This document shows positions 24,668 through 36,605 of a stretch of 64,000 nt of DNA, piece after piece; within the stretch, counting starts at the first letter, position 1; each line of letters starts with the position of its first letter. This stretch comes from Erpobdella octoculata (Eukaryota; Annelida; Clitellata; Hirudinida; Erpobdellidae), in assembly GCA_963978895.1 (NCBI GenBank), contig OZ022244.1, positions 20,763,217 through 20,827,216 on the forward strand, written 5' to 3'. A program made the translations under genes and the position numbers. Under the pieces are notes generated by a model. The model did not search any database. It saw only the letters and a program-made list of their open reading frames with translations, and was not told where the DNA came from.

Positions 24668-25904
24668 TCTTACTTATAGTAGTCCACGTCACTCACTCAC
24701 TCACTCACTCACTCACTCACTCACTCACTCACTCACTCACTCACTCACTCACTCACTCACTCACTCACTCACTCACTCACTCACTCACTCACTCACTCAC
24801 TCACTCACTCACTCACTCACTCACTCACTCACTCACTCACTCACTCACTCACTCACTCACTCACTCACTCACTCACTCACTCACTCACTCACTCACTCAC
24901 TCACTCACTCACTCACTCACTCACTCACTCACTCACTCACTCACTCACTCACTCACTCACTCACTCACTCACTCACTCACTCACTCACTCACTCACTCAC
25001 TCACTCACTCACTCACTCACTCACTCACTCACTCACTCACTCACTCACTCACTCACTCACTCACTCACTCACTCACTCACTCACTCACTCACTCACTCAC
25101 TCACTCACTCACTCACTCACTCACTCACTCACTCACTCACTCACTCACTCACTCACTCACTCACTCACTCACTCACTCACTCACTCACTCACTCACTCAC
25201 TCACTCACTCACTCACTCACTCACTCACTCACTCACTCACTCACTCACTCACTCACTCACTCACTCACTCACTCACTCACTCACTCACTCACTCACTCAC
25301 TCACTCACTCACTCACTCACTCACTCACTCACTCACTCACTCACTCACTCACTCACTCACTCACTCACTCACTCACTCACTCACTCACTCACTCACTCAC
25401 TCACTCACTCACTCACTCACTCACTCACTCACTCACTCACTCACTCACTCACTCACTCACTCACTCACTGATTCTGTCACGCTTACGTAATTAGTCGTAT
25501 AGACTATAGATATCTTGATATAATTAGATATCCATCCATGTATAGACGATATCGATGTGCCCGTAAGAATTTATTGCGCGCAGGCGTGTAATAAGTTATT
25601 ATGCAATTGTACCACTTCTCAACGATGGCCGTAATTTCACAAGAAATGTCGTGTATACTGAAATTCTTTAATAACTAATTATTGCACTCTTTAATTTTCA
25701 CATCCTTCAAATTTATATGAAATATTTTTATAAATTGAAAATTTAAACACAATAAATATTTTTATTAAATTAGTTTATATATACCATAAAACTTGTTATG
25801 GTTATCAAATGTCATTTTGATTTTGTTGGATATTTTTTGATAAAATGTTTCCAAAGTATATCGTAATTTTAAAACATCGTCCTTGGGACGGGTAAAACCA
25901 CTAG
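24668..25904 (+). mobile_element. Non-autonomous Helitron (family Hel-3) containing a giant (TCAC)n array
   Basis: The 5' end TCTTACTTATAGTAGTCC is followed by the microsatellite, then TGATTCTGTCACGC, which is the family's 5' motif (compare minus strand near 2140-2170). The 3' end is the hairpin CGTCCTTGGGACG, then GGTAAAACCA and CTAG at 25901-25904 before T. There is no target duplication, and the empty site is preserved at about 858. The element has no genes. Confidence 0.8.
24689..25469. repeat. (TCAC)n microsatellite, 781 bp
   Basis: About 195 tetranucleotide units with no interruption that I can see. Confidence 0.98.
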
Positions 25905-26624
25905 TTATCTAATCACAAAAATGCTTATCTCCAAAATGTTTGTTCTAAGTCGAAGAGTTTTGGACGACAACAGATCCAAGCATTCACCAGATGGCAATGT
26001 AAGAAATGCATGCTTTGGTCTCTCACTCCTCTTTTTACACACTTTTATTTAACTTGATTTCTCTGTTTCTCCGTTCTCAAATTTTTTGAATTCATTATTT
26101 ACCAACTTTTTACATTACTTTGAACTTGGAAACTTTTAGCATAGACTTTATCCATATGTAAAAACAATATTCATTCATTTTGGAAGCGATTTAATTATTA
26201 TTTCAAATATTTTCAAAATTGTTCAAATTCAAAATTGTTCAAAACTATTTAACAGATGGCGCTTGCGTTAATTAAAAGAACTTTTAGGTTATCATGACTA
26301 TGACTGAAAATGTCTACTTTTTTAGAATATGTATATTTGTCAAATTCCGCTGCCATAATTAACATAATTTAAAAATATAAAATTGTTTTTTTTACTTTGT
26401 ATTTTGTTTTGACTTGTTAAAATTGGAGGCCACGTAAGTTATTTAAGTAATGCGATCATTTCCGAGCCTATTTCTTTTTTCGTTTTTTGAATCGAAAACT
26501 TTTGTCAGATCGTTTAAAAGCAGCAATGCTGGCATTTATTGAGAACGGTATTGGGACAACATGATTCAGTAAACGACTTAGTCCATAATTATAAGCAATC
26601 ATATATTTAAAATATATAATTTAA
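25905..26624. other. AT-rich intergenic DNA
   Basis: No gene, RNA or element end is recognised apart from the resumed unclassified repeat at its left edge. Confidence 0.5.
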
Positions 26625-27466
26625 CTAGCAGTGCCCGTAGCGGCTTCGCTCGCATGAAATTAGAGAATTGGATCCGTGCATCCATAGGTGTCGGCTCGGC
26701 CCGTCGACAACTTGGCCCAGCCCGTTTCAAAACCAAAATTCCTGGCACGGCACGGTCCGTCTAATTTGGGCCCGGTCCGTTTTTACAGGCCTAGAAATTC
26801 TATATATTTGATGAAAAACTTCGGCCCGTCCCACCTTGACTTCAGGTTTGGCCCGGCCCGTCTGAAGACCCTAAAATCACTAAAATGTCTATATGCTTAG
26901 TGAAAAACCTCGGCCCGTACCACCTTGATTTAAGGTTTAGCCTGGCCCGTAAAAAGACCCTAAAATAACGTCTTGGCCCAACCGTGATAAACTGGACTCA
27001 GCTACTTTTAACCTGCACAAAACCTCAAAATACTAAGTTTTACATCTGTAATGCTTGGCAGTTGTTGAGTAGCAGTTATTTTAAAATCAAAGAACCCTTA
27101 TTTTGACCCCACATTTGAAGTCATGGAAACCAATGTTTTAAAAAATGGTGAAACACGTATATCTTTTTTTTTGAGTAGATACTAAGTATTAATTTTTACA
27201 TCTGTCGCAATTACAGTTTTTGAGTAGCAGCTACTTTAAAAACCATGTAATCCTATTGTCCACCCCACATTTAAGGTCCTGGAAACCTCAAGAGCAAAAT
27301 TTTCAAAAATCCTTTCTTAGCGGATGCTTACGCAATAAAAGTAATATAAGTTCCAAATTTCACGTTCCTAGGATGAGGCGTTTGAGCTTGGCGTTGATTA
27401 TCAGTCAGTCAGTCAGTCATTCAGTCAGTCAGTCAGTCAGGACATCTTCTTTTATATATATATATA
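26625..27466 (-). mobile_element. Non-autonomous Helitron (family Hel-2), minus strand, 842 bp
   Basis: The 3' end is at the left (CTAG at 26628-26625, spacer CAGTGCCCGT, hairpin AGCGGCTTCGCT on the plus strand). The 5' end at the right is marked by (GTCA)n (27402-27440) and AAAAGAAGATGTCC on the minus strand, finishing in a TATATA run. It abuts the next Helitron directly. Confidence 0.88.
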
Positions 27467-28590
27467 CTAGCAGTGCCCGTAGCGGCTTCGCTCGCATGAA
27501 ATTAGAGAGTTTGAACCGTGCATCCATAGCAGAGATCATTTTTTAGGTCTCGGCTCGGCCCGTCGACAAATTATCCCAGCCCGTTTTAAAAACCCAAACT
27601 CCTGGCCCGGCACAGCCCGTCTGAATTAGGCCCGGCCCATTTTTACAGGCCTAGAAGTTCTATATACTTGATAAAAAACTTCGGCCCGTCCCACCTTGAC
27701 CTCAGGTTTGGCCCGGCCAAACTGAAGACCCTAAAATCACTAAAATATCTATATACTTGGTAAATAACCTCGGCCCGTCCCACTTTGATTTAAGGTTTGG
27801 CCTGGCCCGTGTGAAGACTCTAAAATAACGGCTTGGCCCGGCCGATGATAAACTGGACTTAGTTACTTTTAACCGGCACAAAACTTCAAAATACTAATTT
27901 TTACATTTGTAGCACTTACAGTTTGTGAGTAGCAGTTATTTTGAAATCAAATAACCCTTATTTCCACCCCACATTTGAGGTCCTGGTAACCAAATTTTCA
28001 AAAAATGCTAAAACACGTATTTCATTATTTTTGGAGTAGAAACTAAATACTAATTTTTTCTTCTGTAGCATTAACAATTTTTGAGTAGCAGCTACTTTAA
28101 AAACCAAATAACCCAAAAAATGATGAAACACGTATATCTTTTTTTTTAGTAGATACTAAGTATTAATTTTTACATCTGTGGCAATTACAGTTGTTGAGTA
28201 GCAGTTACTTTAAAAACCAAATAACCCTATTTTCCACCCCACATTTGAAGTCCTGGAAACCAAATTTTCAAAAAATTGTGAAACCCGTATATCATTAGTT
28301 TTAGAGTAGAAACTAAATACCAATTTTTACTTTTGTAGCATTAACAGTTTTTGAGTAGAAGCTACTTTAAAAACCAAATAACCCATTTTCCAACCCACAT
28401 TTGAGGTCCGGGAAACCAAATTTGTAAAAAATGGTGAAACACGTATATCTTTATTTTTAGAAAAGAAACTAAATAATAATTTTTAAATCTGTGGTATTTA
28501 CTGTTTTTGAGTAGCAGTTACTATAAAAGACAATTAGCCCTATTTTCCACCCCACATTTGAAGTCCTGGAAACCAAATTTTCAAAAAATG
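27467..28590 (-). mobile_element. Second Hel-2 Helitron, minus strand, 5' end lost
   Basis: CTAG at 27470-27467 with the same hairpin starts the element. It carries the GGCCCGTCC-rich part and at least five of the subrepeats of about 150 bp (TTTGAGTAGCAGCTACTTTA). It breaks off at about 28590, where a different Helitron 5' block (CTGAGGATAGGTTCATGG) begins. Confidence 0.85.
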
Positions 28591-28715
28591 CTAGATCTGA
28601 GGATAGGTTCATGGCGATTTAGAATATTTTGTTTAAATTATTTAAAAAAGTTATTTTGGAAAAACAAAAAGATGCAAATATGCCCTTTTTAAAGGAAAAT
28701 GCAACAGATAGACAG

Positions 28716-28800
<85 letters not shown>

Positions 28801-28945
28801 GAATGTTTGTATGTATGTATGTATGTATGTATGTATGTATGTATGTATGTATGTATGTATGTATGTATGTATGTATGTATGTATGTATGTATGTATGTAT
28901 GTATGTATGTATGTATGTATGTATGTATGTATGTATGTATGTATG

Positions 28946-28985
<40 letters not shown>

Positions 28986-29146
28986 ATTCATGCATTGCTA
29001 CACCATTCATCCGATCGTAATAAAATTTTCACACAACCTTGAGAGTCAAGGGGAATCAAATATAGAAAAAAAATTGAAATCCGACACAAAATGATCGGAG
29101 CGGAGCGGGTGAGCGAGCGGGAACTATATATATATATATATATATA
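28591..29146 (+). mobile_element. Helitron 5' fragments with (TA)n and (GTAT)n
   Basis: 28590-28720 is the GGTTCATGGCGATTTAGAAT block. Next come (TA)n at 28719-28797, ATGAATGTTTGTATG with a (GTAT)n array to 28950, (AT)n to 28982, then the Hel-1 ACCATTCATCCGATCGTAAT block and the GAGCGGAGCGGG start of its body. There is no 3' end. Confidence 0.75.
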
Positions 29147-30363
29147 TTAGGAATGTCACGGGTACCCGAACCCGAACCCGAGTTCGGTACTACCCGGCCT
29201 TTTTCTGATACCCGAACCCGAACTCGAACCCGAAAGTGTGAAAATTTGATACCCGAACCCGAACCCGAAAATGTGAAAACTTGATACCCGAACCCGAACC
29301 CGAAAATGAGAAAACTTGATACCCGAACCCGAACTCGAACCCGAAAATGTGAAAACTTGATACCCGAACCCGAACCCGAAAATGAGAAAACTTGATACCC
29401 GAACCCGAACTCGAACCCGAAAATGTGAAAACTTGATACCCGAACCCGAAAATTTATAAGCCTAATACCCGAACTCGGAGTTGTGAACAAATAAATCTTT
29501 ATAAAAGCTGTGTCTTAGAGATTAATAAATTACAAGTTTTGTTGACGTAACATATTATACTAATCGCGAGCGTAGAAGTTTTGTATTATCACCTTTGCGT
29601 AACAAATAACACAAATAAGTCATTTTATTAGTGATTGTGTAAACTAGACCACTAATCCGTTTGATTATCAGGCCGGACCAAGCCGCGAACGAACTAAAAT
29701 AATTAAGCCTCCTTTGGTCGAAGAAATTGCGGATAGCCATGACTCTAAACATTTTACTTCAGTTATATAACCTTATATTTATTCATTCATATACTCAAAG
29801 TTTTTCTGATATAACAAAGACCCTATGTTATAAAGATAATCTTGCATAATCCTAAACTTTAACTGACAAAGTCTATAAATGATCTATGCGTCACATTCAT
29901 TTTATTGGCAAATGTGTAAGCTAGAACACTAATCCGCCTGATTACCCGACCGGACCGAGCCGCGAAAAAAATTATTAAATTACAATAATTTAAGAGGTAA
30001 CGTATTATACTAATCGCAAGCCATACAAGTTTTGTATTATCACCTTTGCGTAACAAATAACACAAATAGGTCATTTTATTGGTAAGTGTGTAAGCTAGAC
30101 CACTAATCCGCCTGATTATCTAGCCGGACCGAGCCACGAACGAACTAAAATAATTAAGCCTCCTTCGGCCAAAGAAATCACATTATTTGGAAAGCTAAAA
30201 AATAACTTGTTAGAGTTTATTCAATACGTGTAATGTCCAATGGATGAATTGATCGCTCTCGTTTGTATATGTATATACACTAGGTAAATTTAAAATCAAT
30301 CCAGGAATTTGAAATCATAAGCCAGTACCCGAACCCGAACCCGGTTTTTGGAAAACTACAAAC
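29147..30363 (+). mobile_element. CCCGAA-rich element (hAT-like end), right end missing
   Basis: It starts TAGGAATGTCACGGGTACCC, close in style to the hAT end at 30364. It continues with six units of about 41 bp made of CCCGAACCCGAACTCGAA and AATGTGAAAACTTGAT (29166-29470). It then has about three direct repeats of a unit of about 190 bp (29545-29735, 29870-29965, 29996-30185), each with AACTAGACCACTAATCCG-like and GGACCGAGCCGCGAA. A further CCCGAACCCGAACCCGG lies at 30330. No transposase is seen. Confidence 0.55.
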
Positions 30364-31429
30364 TAGAGAGTGACACGGGGACAACATTTCTTCCCCATCC
30401 CCACCCCGCAAAGAAAACTCTCTTCCCGTCCCCTCACTGTCCCCTCGCCCCATGTCCCCATCCCCACCCCATCCCCTCAATATCTGTCCCCATCCCCTAC
30501 CCATTCCCGCAGCTATCATTCCCAAACCCTCATTGTCCCCGCATTTTAAATTTTTATGCAAGTTTATTTTGAAGTTATTTAGTAAAAAAATTTGCAAAAA
30601 GATATGTTTTAAATGAAATAAGAAAGTAAAAAATATTAGTTCTTCAATCCATGTAGAAAAATTAAATCGTCAATGCAATCTTCATTTAGCTGTGTTCTTC
30701 TTTCTTCTAATATTCTGCCAGCCAATGAAAACACCCTTTCAGATGAGGTTTCAGTAGCAGGCACACTGACTGAACATATTTGTTATTTTGTTGCTGGAAA
30801 CAGAATTTACTTTTTTACAGCACTTTTTGTGTGCTTTTAGTCCGCTGGTGCCATCTCGTGATTTCCATTTCAGTAGCGAGTCACAATGAATGCATTGAAC
30901 CACTGATGTAAATGCGTCATCAATAAAAACGTTTAAAAAACTTGGCCAAACATCACTAGTGCCTTGACATTTGTCGAATCGCAAGCGTTCACTTTTAATT
31001 GAAATTAATTTTTCGATGTCGCATTTTTTCATTTCCATGTTATTTAAAACTACAAGCAAAAATGTACTATTGAAATTAAACAGATTCAAGACCAAGACAA
31101 TCAACCAAAATGAAATACAAAAAGAAAGATACTCCGGTAGAATTAGCTAAACAAAGAACAAAGACGATAAAACAGAGTACAAAGACGATAAAACAAAATA
31201 CAAAAAATTTTTTTTTTTAATTTTAAATTTTTAAAAATTAGTTTAAAAATTCATTAACGTTCCCGCGGAATTACCGTCAACATTTTCCCCATTACCGCAA
31301 ATTTTTTCCCCATTTTTTCCCCGTTACCGCGCGGTAATGGGGAAATTATTGAAATTTGTTCCCGTTACCGCGGTATAACCGCGGTAACCGCGGTATTTAC
31401 CGCGGTCGGTATTACCGTGTCACTCTCTA
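30364..31429 (-). mobile_element. hAT derivative with BED-finger ORF, copy 1 (1066 bp)
   Basis: The ends are perfect inverted repeats of at least 15 bp (TAGAGAGTGACACGG). The flanking 8-mers CTACAAAC and ATATATAG do not match, so this copy lacks a target duplication. One subterminal region is a CCCCATCCCC array, the other a CCGCGGTAATACC array. The internal part is nearly identical to 44762-45816 in opposite orientation. Confidence 0.88.
30751..31038 (-). CDS. BED-type zinc-finger protein of a hAT derivative (copy 1)
   Basis: From the ATG at 31036-31038, 95 codons. CIHCDSLLKWKSRDGTSGLK with AHKKCC is a BED finger (CxxC ... HxxxC). The protein is identical to the one at 45153-45440. Directly after its stop, in another frame, lies PATETSSERVFSLAGRILEE and then RRTQLNEDCIDDLIFLHG, the hAT C-terminal dimerisation domain. 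A deletion therefore removed the catalytic core and joined the two ends out of frame. If expressed it could bind element ends without cutting them; that is inference. Confidence 0.6.
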   Translation of the reverse strand: MEMKKCDIEKLISIKSERLRFDKCQGTSDVWPSFLNVFIDDAFTSVVQCIHCDSLLKWKSRDGTSGLKAHKKCCKKVNSVSSNKITNMFSQCACY

Positions 31430-31486
31430 ATATATAGATATAGATATATATATATAAAAATATACAAAATAAATTAAAAGTAATAT
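31430..31486. repeat. AT-rich simple repeat
   Basis: ATATAGATATAG-type sequence between the hAT derivative and the LINE. Confidence 0.6.
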
Positions 31487-32431
31487 TTGATCATTGATCG
31501 TTACGGGCTGGATTATCATTTCTACGCTGACGATACGCAGATCTACGGACACTGCGATTTTTGGGGTGCCGCAGAACTTTCCACGTCAGTCTCGACGTGT
31601 GTTGACGATGTCTCCCAATGGATGCGATCAAGTCGCCTCCAACTAAATTCTGGCAAATCAGAAGCCATCTGGTTTTTTACCCGACGTCGGAGTCACCTCT
31701 GCCCTTCTGAGTCTGTGTGCCTAGGAAATGACTGGATTACGCCGTCTTCTTCGATCAGAGACCTGGGCGTTTTTCTCGACTCCGATCTGACCATGCGCGC
31801 CCACGTTAGTCACGTGACACGCGCGTACTTTATGATGCTGCGCCAGATCCGAACTGTCGCGGCCCACCTTCCGGCGTTCCCCATCAGAACACTAATCACT
31901 TCATTGATACTCTCGAGGCTCGACTACTGCAACTCAGTTCTAGTCGGGTTTCCCAAAACTTTCACTCGACGCCTGCATGCCGTTATCAATGCTGCCGCCA
32001 TGCTCGCGTCGAGAAGCCGCAAACATGACCACATTACCCCAATACTCCACGAACTTCACAGGCTTAGAATTGAATGCAGGATAGTGTTTAAGTTGGCACT
32101 CATCATTTTCAAGTGCCTCAGAGAGATGGCCCCACAGTATTTTGCCTCATGACTCCAACGCCTACATGACATGCCATGTCGAAAACGACTTCGATCTTCT
32201 TTGTCTCGCTTCTCTTCGCTTCGGCAGGGCGTCTCAAGAGTGCTGGTGATAGGTCATTTGAGGTTGCTGGGCCAAGAATCTGGAACCAACTCCAATCAGA
32301 AGTAACATCCGCTTGCACCATTGAAGACTTCAAAAAGGTCCTCAAAACACACCTGTTCGGTGGCCTTGAGGCCCATTAACATGGACTTACGCCACCTTAA
32401 ATATTGTGTAACATTCATTCATTCATTCATA
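31487..32431 (+). pseudogene. 5'-truncated LINE (CR1/L2-like) reverse transcriptase, 3' part
   Basis: The frame begins inside the RT with FYADDTQIYG (YADD active site, about 31520). It continues through LDYCNSVLVGFP and LHRLRIECRIVFKLALIIFK, motifs of CR1/L2-type ORF2 C-termini. A frameshift near 32150 moves the end into the frame at 32176-32379, with AGDRSFEVAGPRIWNQLQSE. The element ends with an (ATTC)n tail at about 32412-32431, as expected for a 5'-truncated non-LTR insertion. It is richer in GC than its surroundings. Confidence 0.88.
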
Positions 32432-32579
32432 ACTAAAAGAAATTTTTCCAGCCAACATTTTCGGAATTTTTTTTATAAATTTTCATTACTAGTTATAGCT
32501 AATTTTCATATTTGTGGACAATTTTTTTAAATCAAATTAATGTTCTAAAGTTATATAGAACCTGCTAACTAAACAAATT
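32432..32579. other. AT-rich spacer before copy B
   Basis: Nothing recognised. Confidence 0.4.
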
Positions 32580-32898
32580 AAGTCGATATTATTTTCAATT
32601 AAGCCGTAAATAGCAGCAATTTCACCAATCTGTATAAAGGGTTCGGCTATTTATTGGACATTAGACGAACACTAGAATTAACCATTGTAACTTTCCAAAA
32701 AACGTATGGGCACATATTGAGTAATAGATTGCTAAAAAAATGTTTAATTTATTAAATCTTTTAATGTTGCAGTTGTGAACAAGCTGTAAATCGTGATTTT
32801 CCACAAAGCGTTTAGGCACATTTAAAGTTAAAGATTACTAAACTTTAGAGTTGAATATTGCAAAAAACTACATTCTTGATTTATTGGATTTAATAATG

Positions 32899-33378
<480 letters not shown>

Positions 33379-34100
33379 TTTATAATAAAATCAGTAGCTT
33401 TTAAATTTAATTCTATATTAAATTGTTAATCACCAAGTTCTGTTGAATTAATTTCCTTGACGACAAAACACAAAAACATTTGCACCATATAATTCTTTTC
33501 AAAAATATTGTAATTTTTTTCCACCCTTTAAAGCGCAAATTAACAGTGAACATTTTGAAAATTAAACTGCATACAGTTTTAAATTAATCGAATTAAAAAT
33601 TTAACTGTAATAATAACATTTAAAAAATGTTATTATTACTACATTTAAAATATTTTTATACTTTCTGAATTTTAATAGATTCTAATAAAGTAATAAATAA
33701 AATAATATATAAGTGATTACAAAGGAAATAATTTATACCTTCTGAATTTTAATAGATTCTATTGCACTATTAATTAAAATAATATTCAAATGATTACGCA
33801 TAAACTTTCAGTGCTTTGTAAAGTTCTGCACAATTATTGCACAATTAGAGACTCAAATGAATATGCTTAAAAAGTAATAAATGGGTCAAGATTCTAATTG
33901 TCCACCACAAGTAATTGGCACACGACATGGCCTGAAATCTTCACAAACAAAACATTTGAAATCAAGAAACAACTTTTAACCAACCGAAGACAAAAGCAAA
34001 CGTGAAATAACCATAAACCTACAAAACACCAAATGGAATTAAAATAACCGTTTATTCTGAAAAACAATTAAAGAACGAGAAAAAACCTCATAGACTCGTA
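33379..34100. other. Duplicated region downstream of TCAF gene B
   Basis: It matches 6420-7156, with no gene. A polyadenylation hexamer for the TCAF gene (AATAAA on the minus strand) is at 34051-34056. Confidence 0.6.
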
Positions 34101-36236
34101 TTACACAGGTTTAAAAACCAAATTTGGAAACTTTTCTTTGGCTAGTTTAACTCTGTCTGGCGCTTCTTTAGTTATTTCATCGTTGGGTAAAAATTCAGTA
34201 AGTTTCAGAGAGGTCAACTTTTTTAATGCGTGTCCTGAAAGAGGCATTCCCCAGAAAGTCGCAATGGGAGCTAAGTTGTGTTTGCTTTTTTGTGAAAAAA
34301 TTATAAACCACATATCGATTTTGCGCTGGTCATCTCTTGGTTTCTCGTGAGGTGTCAACGCTTGGTAGCGACGAAAAACTTTCTTGTAAGTTTCGAATGT
34401 GAAAGCGTTGATGAGCTGGGCGTAAAAATAAAGCGCCAATTCTGGCTCTTTTCTCCATGTATTGAAATCAGCACCGCTTTTCAAATACTTCAGGGCACTT
34501 GCTGTTTGTTCTTGAAGCCAAGGATGAATCCATGCTTTTATACCGCAGATGGTCTTCATGCCATAAAGAGTGAAAATGTTTACTGTAACCTCTCCAGTGC
34601 CATGAAATGTCCACTCGTGCTGCTGCATGTTGTGACCAATTTCGTGAAACAGTCCCCAGAATCCATATTTTTTTAAATTTGTTGCATTCAGTAGAAATTT
34701 TGCATTTTTCGGATCAACAACATCTAAATGAGTAACAATCGGATATCCGGAATGCATGTATCCGGCACTAGGTTGTTCATCTGCAACGATCCACATTCTT
34801 CGTTCCTGATTGATATCAGTTCCTCTCAAATCGTGATAAGCTAGCAATAAATCATCATACAGTTTCAACACATCTGTCGGGTCTTCAAAGGTTCTGATGC
34901 AAGATGACGGCACAGTGATGGATATGTACCTGCCAGACAGGTCAGCCCACAGTCCTGGATCATTTCGGCTTTCTTTCCAAGATTTGCCTTTATTTATCAA
35001 GTCAAATGTGGGTGAATGGACAATGTTGTGGACAGTAAATTCAATATTACTTTTTGTATTTTTAGGACTCAGGAGGTATATTCCACCTCCAAATGGACTT
35101 GAAAGGTCATGATTTCCAAGAGCATTTATTGTTATTGTATGACATAAACGTGGCCACCTGTTAACTTTTGGGCCACCGAGACGATCCATGTGGGCCCCTA
35201 CGATGACGGTCCATGCCTTTGAAATGTTTGTCACTTCCATAGTAACACAAACAGCTGCAGGAGCGTAGCAAGCTGTAAAATGAAAATCTTCTCTAATTGA
35301 TGCAAACTGGACTGTTTTGCTCAGCAGCTGAGGAAGTTTATTGAAATCACCAGGAAAGTATTTTATACCAGGAGCTTTGAAGTTTTTTATTTGTTGCAAA
35401 TTGGCTCCAAGTAACCAAAAGTCTAAAAGATTCTTTTCATTGAGATTTTTACTTTGCAACTTTGTCGAATGACATAGTTTTGTTATTTTCGCATCAACTG
35501 ATTTCCAGTGCTTGTCAATTGATGGCTTGAACGTTCCGGCTATTTCAGGAGTTAACTCATTAATACCTGAAAGTAAAGCAATTTTATCTATCAAACCTTC
35601 TGGGTTCTCTTCATTCCAAAAAAGGCAACGTTTTATATGTCCATCGGCAGCTTTGTTTAATTTAGGTACAAACTCCTCTCTATCATTTTTTGCATATTCT
35701 TTAGAATACGAAAATCCAGCCTTGTTAAGAAGTTTTCCATACGGCAGTTCACTGAGGTGCTTAGTAGGATTCTGCTGAAGCCACACCCATGGAGTCGTAG
35801 CATGGATAAATGCACCTCCTTGTCTTATATATTCCTCTAACAACTTGGAAGATATTGTTTCTCTTCCTCCAAGACATACAACAATGTCGTATGCCTGCAA
35901 CTCTTTCATAGGAAAACTCGGCCTTGTTTCATCCAATCTTAATATTTTTACATCATCAGAAAGCTTTTTATTTGCGACCCAATTTCTAACATTACGATAA
36001 AGGGTTGAATTTTTGTACGAACCTTCTGGATCGGCCACTTGTTTACCATAAGAGTGATGCGAAAAGGAAAATATGCGACCTCTTCCTAATTCAGCAGCTG
36101 CCATGATGATGTCTTCTTCGTTCTGACCTGTCAAGATTGGTTCTGCGTTGTCACCAAACACGATGATCTTTCCAGGCGTTCTGATCTTCTCGATAAGATC
36201 AACATCAAACAACACATCATCTCGGCAAGACTCCAT
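34101..36236 (-). CDS. TCAF-like protein with M60 (enhancin-like) peptidase domain, paralogue B
   Basis: Intact single-exon frame of 711 codons from the ATG at 34 kb copy position 36234-36236, paralogue of 7157-9292. I count 56 amino-acid differences over the aligned frame (about 92% identity) and no length change. HEIGH (531-535) and the GTGE Glu (549) are kept, as is the N-terminal LGRGRIFSFSHHSYG. Eleven of the 56 changes fall in residues 181-208 (for example KDHGQGFAPEL against KNDREEFVPKL), in the N-terminal domain. The rest are scattered. No signal peptide or membrane segment is seen. Family members in vertebrates act on TRPM8 trafficking, and other M60 proteins are zinc peptidases; neither role is shown for this gene. 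Both copies being open after clear sequence divergence suggests both are under constraint. Confidence 0.92.
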   Translation of the reverse strand: MESCRDDVLFDVDLIEKIRTPGKIIVFGDNAEPILTGQNEEDIIMAAAELGRGRIFSFSHHSYGKQVADPEGSYKNSTLYRNVRNWVANKKLSDDVKILRLDETRPSFPMKELQAYDIVVCLGGRETISSKLLEEYIRQGGAFIHATTPWVWLQQNPTKHLSELPYGKLLNKAGFSYSKEYAKNDREEFVPKLNKAADGHIKRCLFWNEENPEGLIDKIALLSGINELTPEIAGTFKPSIDKHWKSVDAKITKLCHSTKLQSKNLNEKNLLDFWLLGANLQQIKNFKAPGIKYFPGDFNKLPQLLSKTVQFASIREDFHFTACYAPAAVCVTMEVTNISKAWTVIVGAHMDRLGGPKVNRWPRLCHTITINALGNHDLSSPFGGGIYLLSPKNTKSNIEFTVHNIVHSPTFDLINKGKSWKESRNDPGLWADLSGRYISITVPSSCIRTFEDPTDVLKLYDDLLLAYHDLRGTDINQERRMWIVADEQPSAGYMHSGYPIVTHLDVVDPKNAKFLLNATNLKKYGFWGLFHEIGHNMQQHEWTFHGTGEVTVNIFTLYGMKTICGIKAWIHPWLQEQTASALKYLKSGADFNTWRKEPELALYFYAQLINAFTFETYKKVFRRYQALTPHEKPRDDQRKIDMWFIIFSQKSKHNLAPIATFWGMPLSGHALKKLTSLKLTEFLPNDEITKEAPDRVKLAKEKFPNLVFKPV

Positions 36237-36605
36237 TAGATGCAACAAAAAACACTTTCAAGAGTCGATCGTTTAACTTTGCTAGCAGCATAAAATTTAA
36301 TTTGAGTCGAACCAAGGAAAAATCAATCTTTTTTCTCACGATATGTAGCAAGACTTTATATATTCTTTTACACAAAGTCAAGTCAATCGTTCTTTTGAAT
36401 CGCACGCAGTTTTCTAGCCTATTATAAGATACAATTCATTGATTTGTTTGAATACTACAGTTTAATTTTAGCGTGGTTTGGCAACCTACAATTAAACTTT
36501 AGCATGAGTCATATTGGCTAGTAACATAAACACGTGTTTCAGAAGAATCGAAGGTAACAGCTGATAGAAGCTCGCTTGATAAGGTGGTCTTCAACCACCA
36601 TCGAT
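36237..36605. promoter_or_regulatory. Upstream region of TCAF gene B
   Basis: It is homologous to 9293-9690. The TATATAT of copy A is TACATAT here. Several small deletions separate the two upstream regions, so the paralogues could differ in expression. Confidence 0.3.

Noticed and set aside
29166..29470. Telomere-like or subtelomeric array (CCCGAA units)
   Set aside because: Animal telomeres are normally TTAGGG; the units are interspersed with AATGTGAAAACTTGAT and sit in an element with a transposon-like start.
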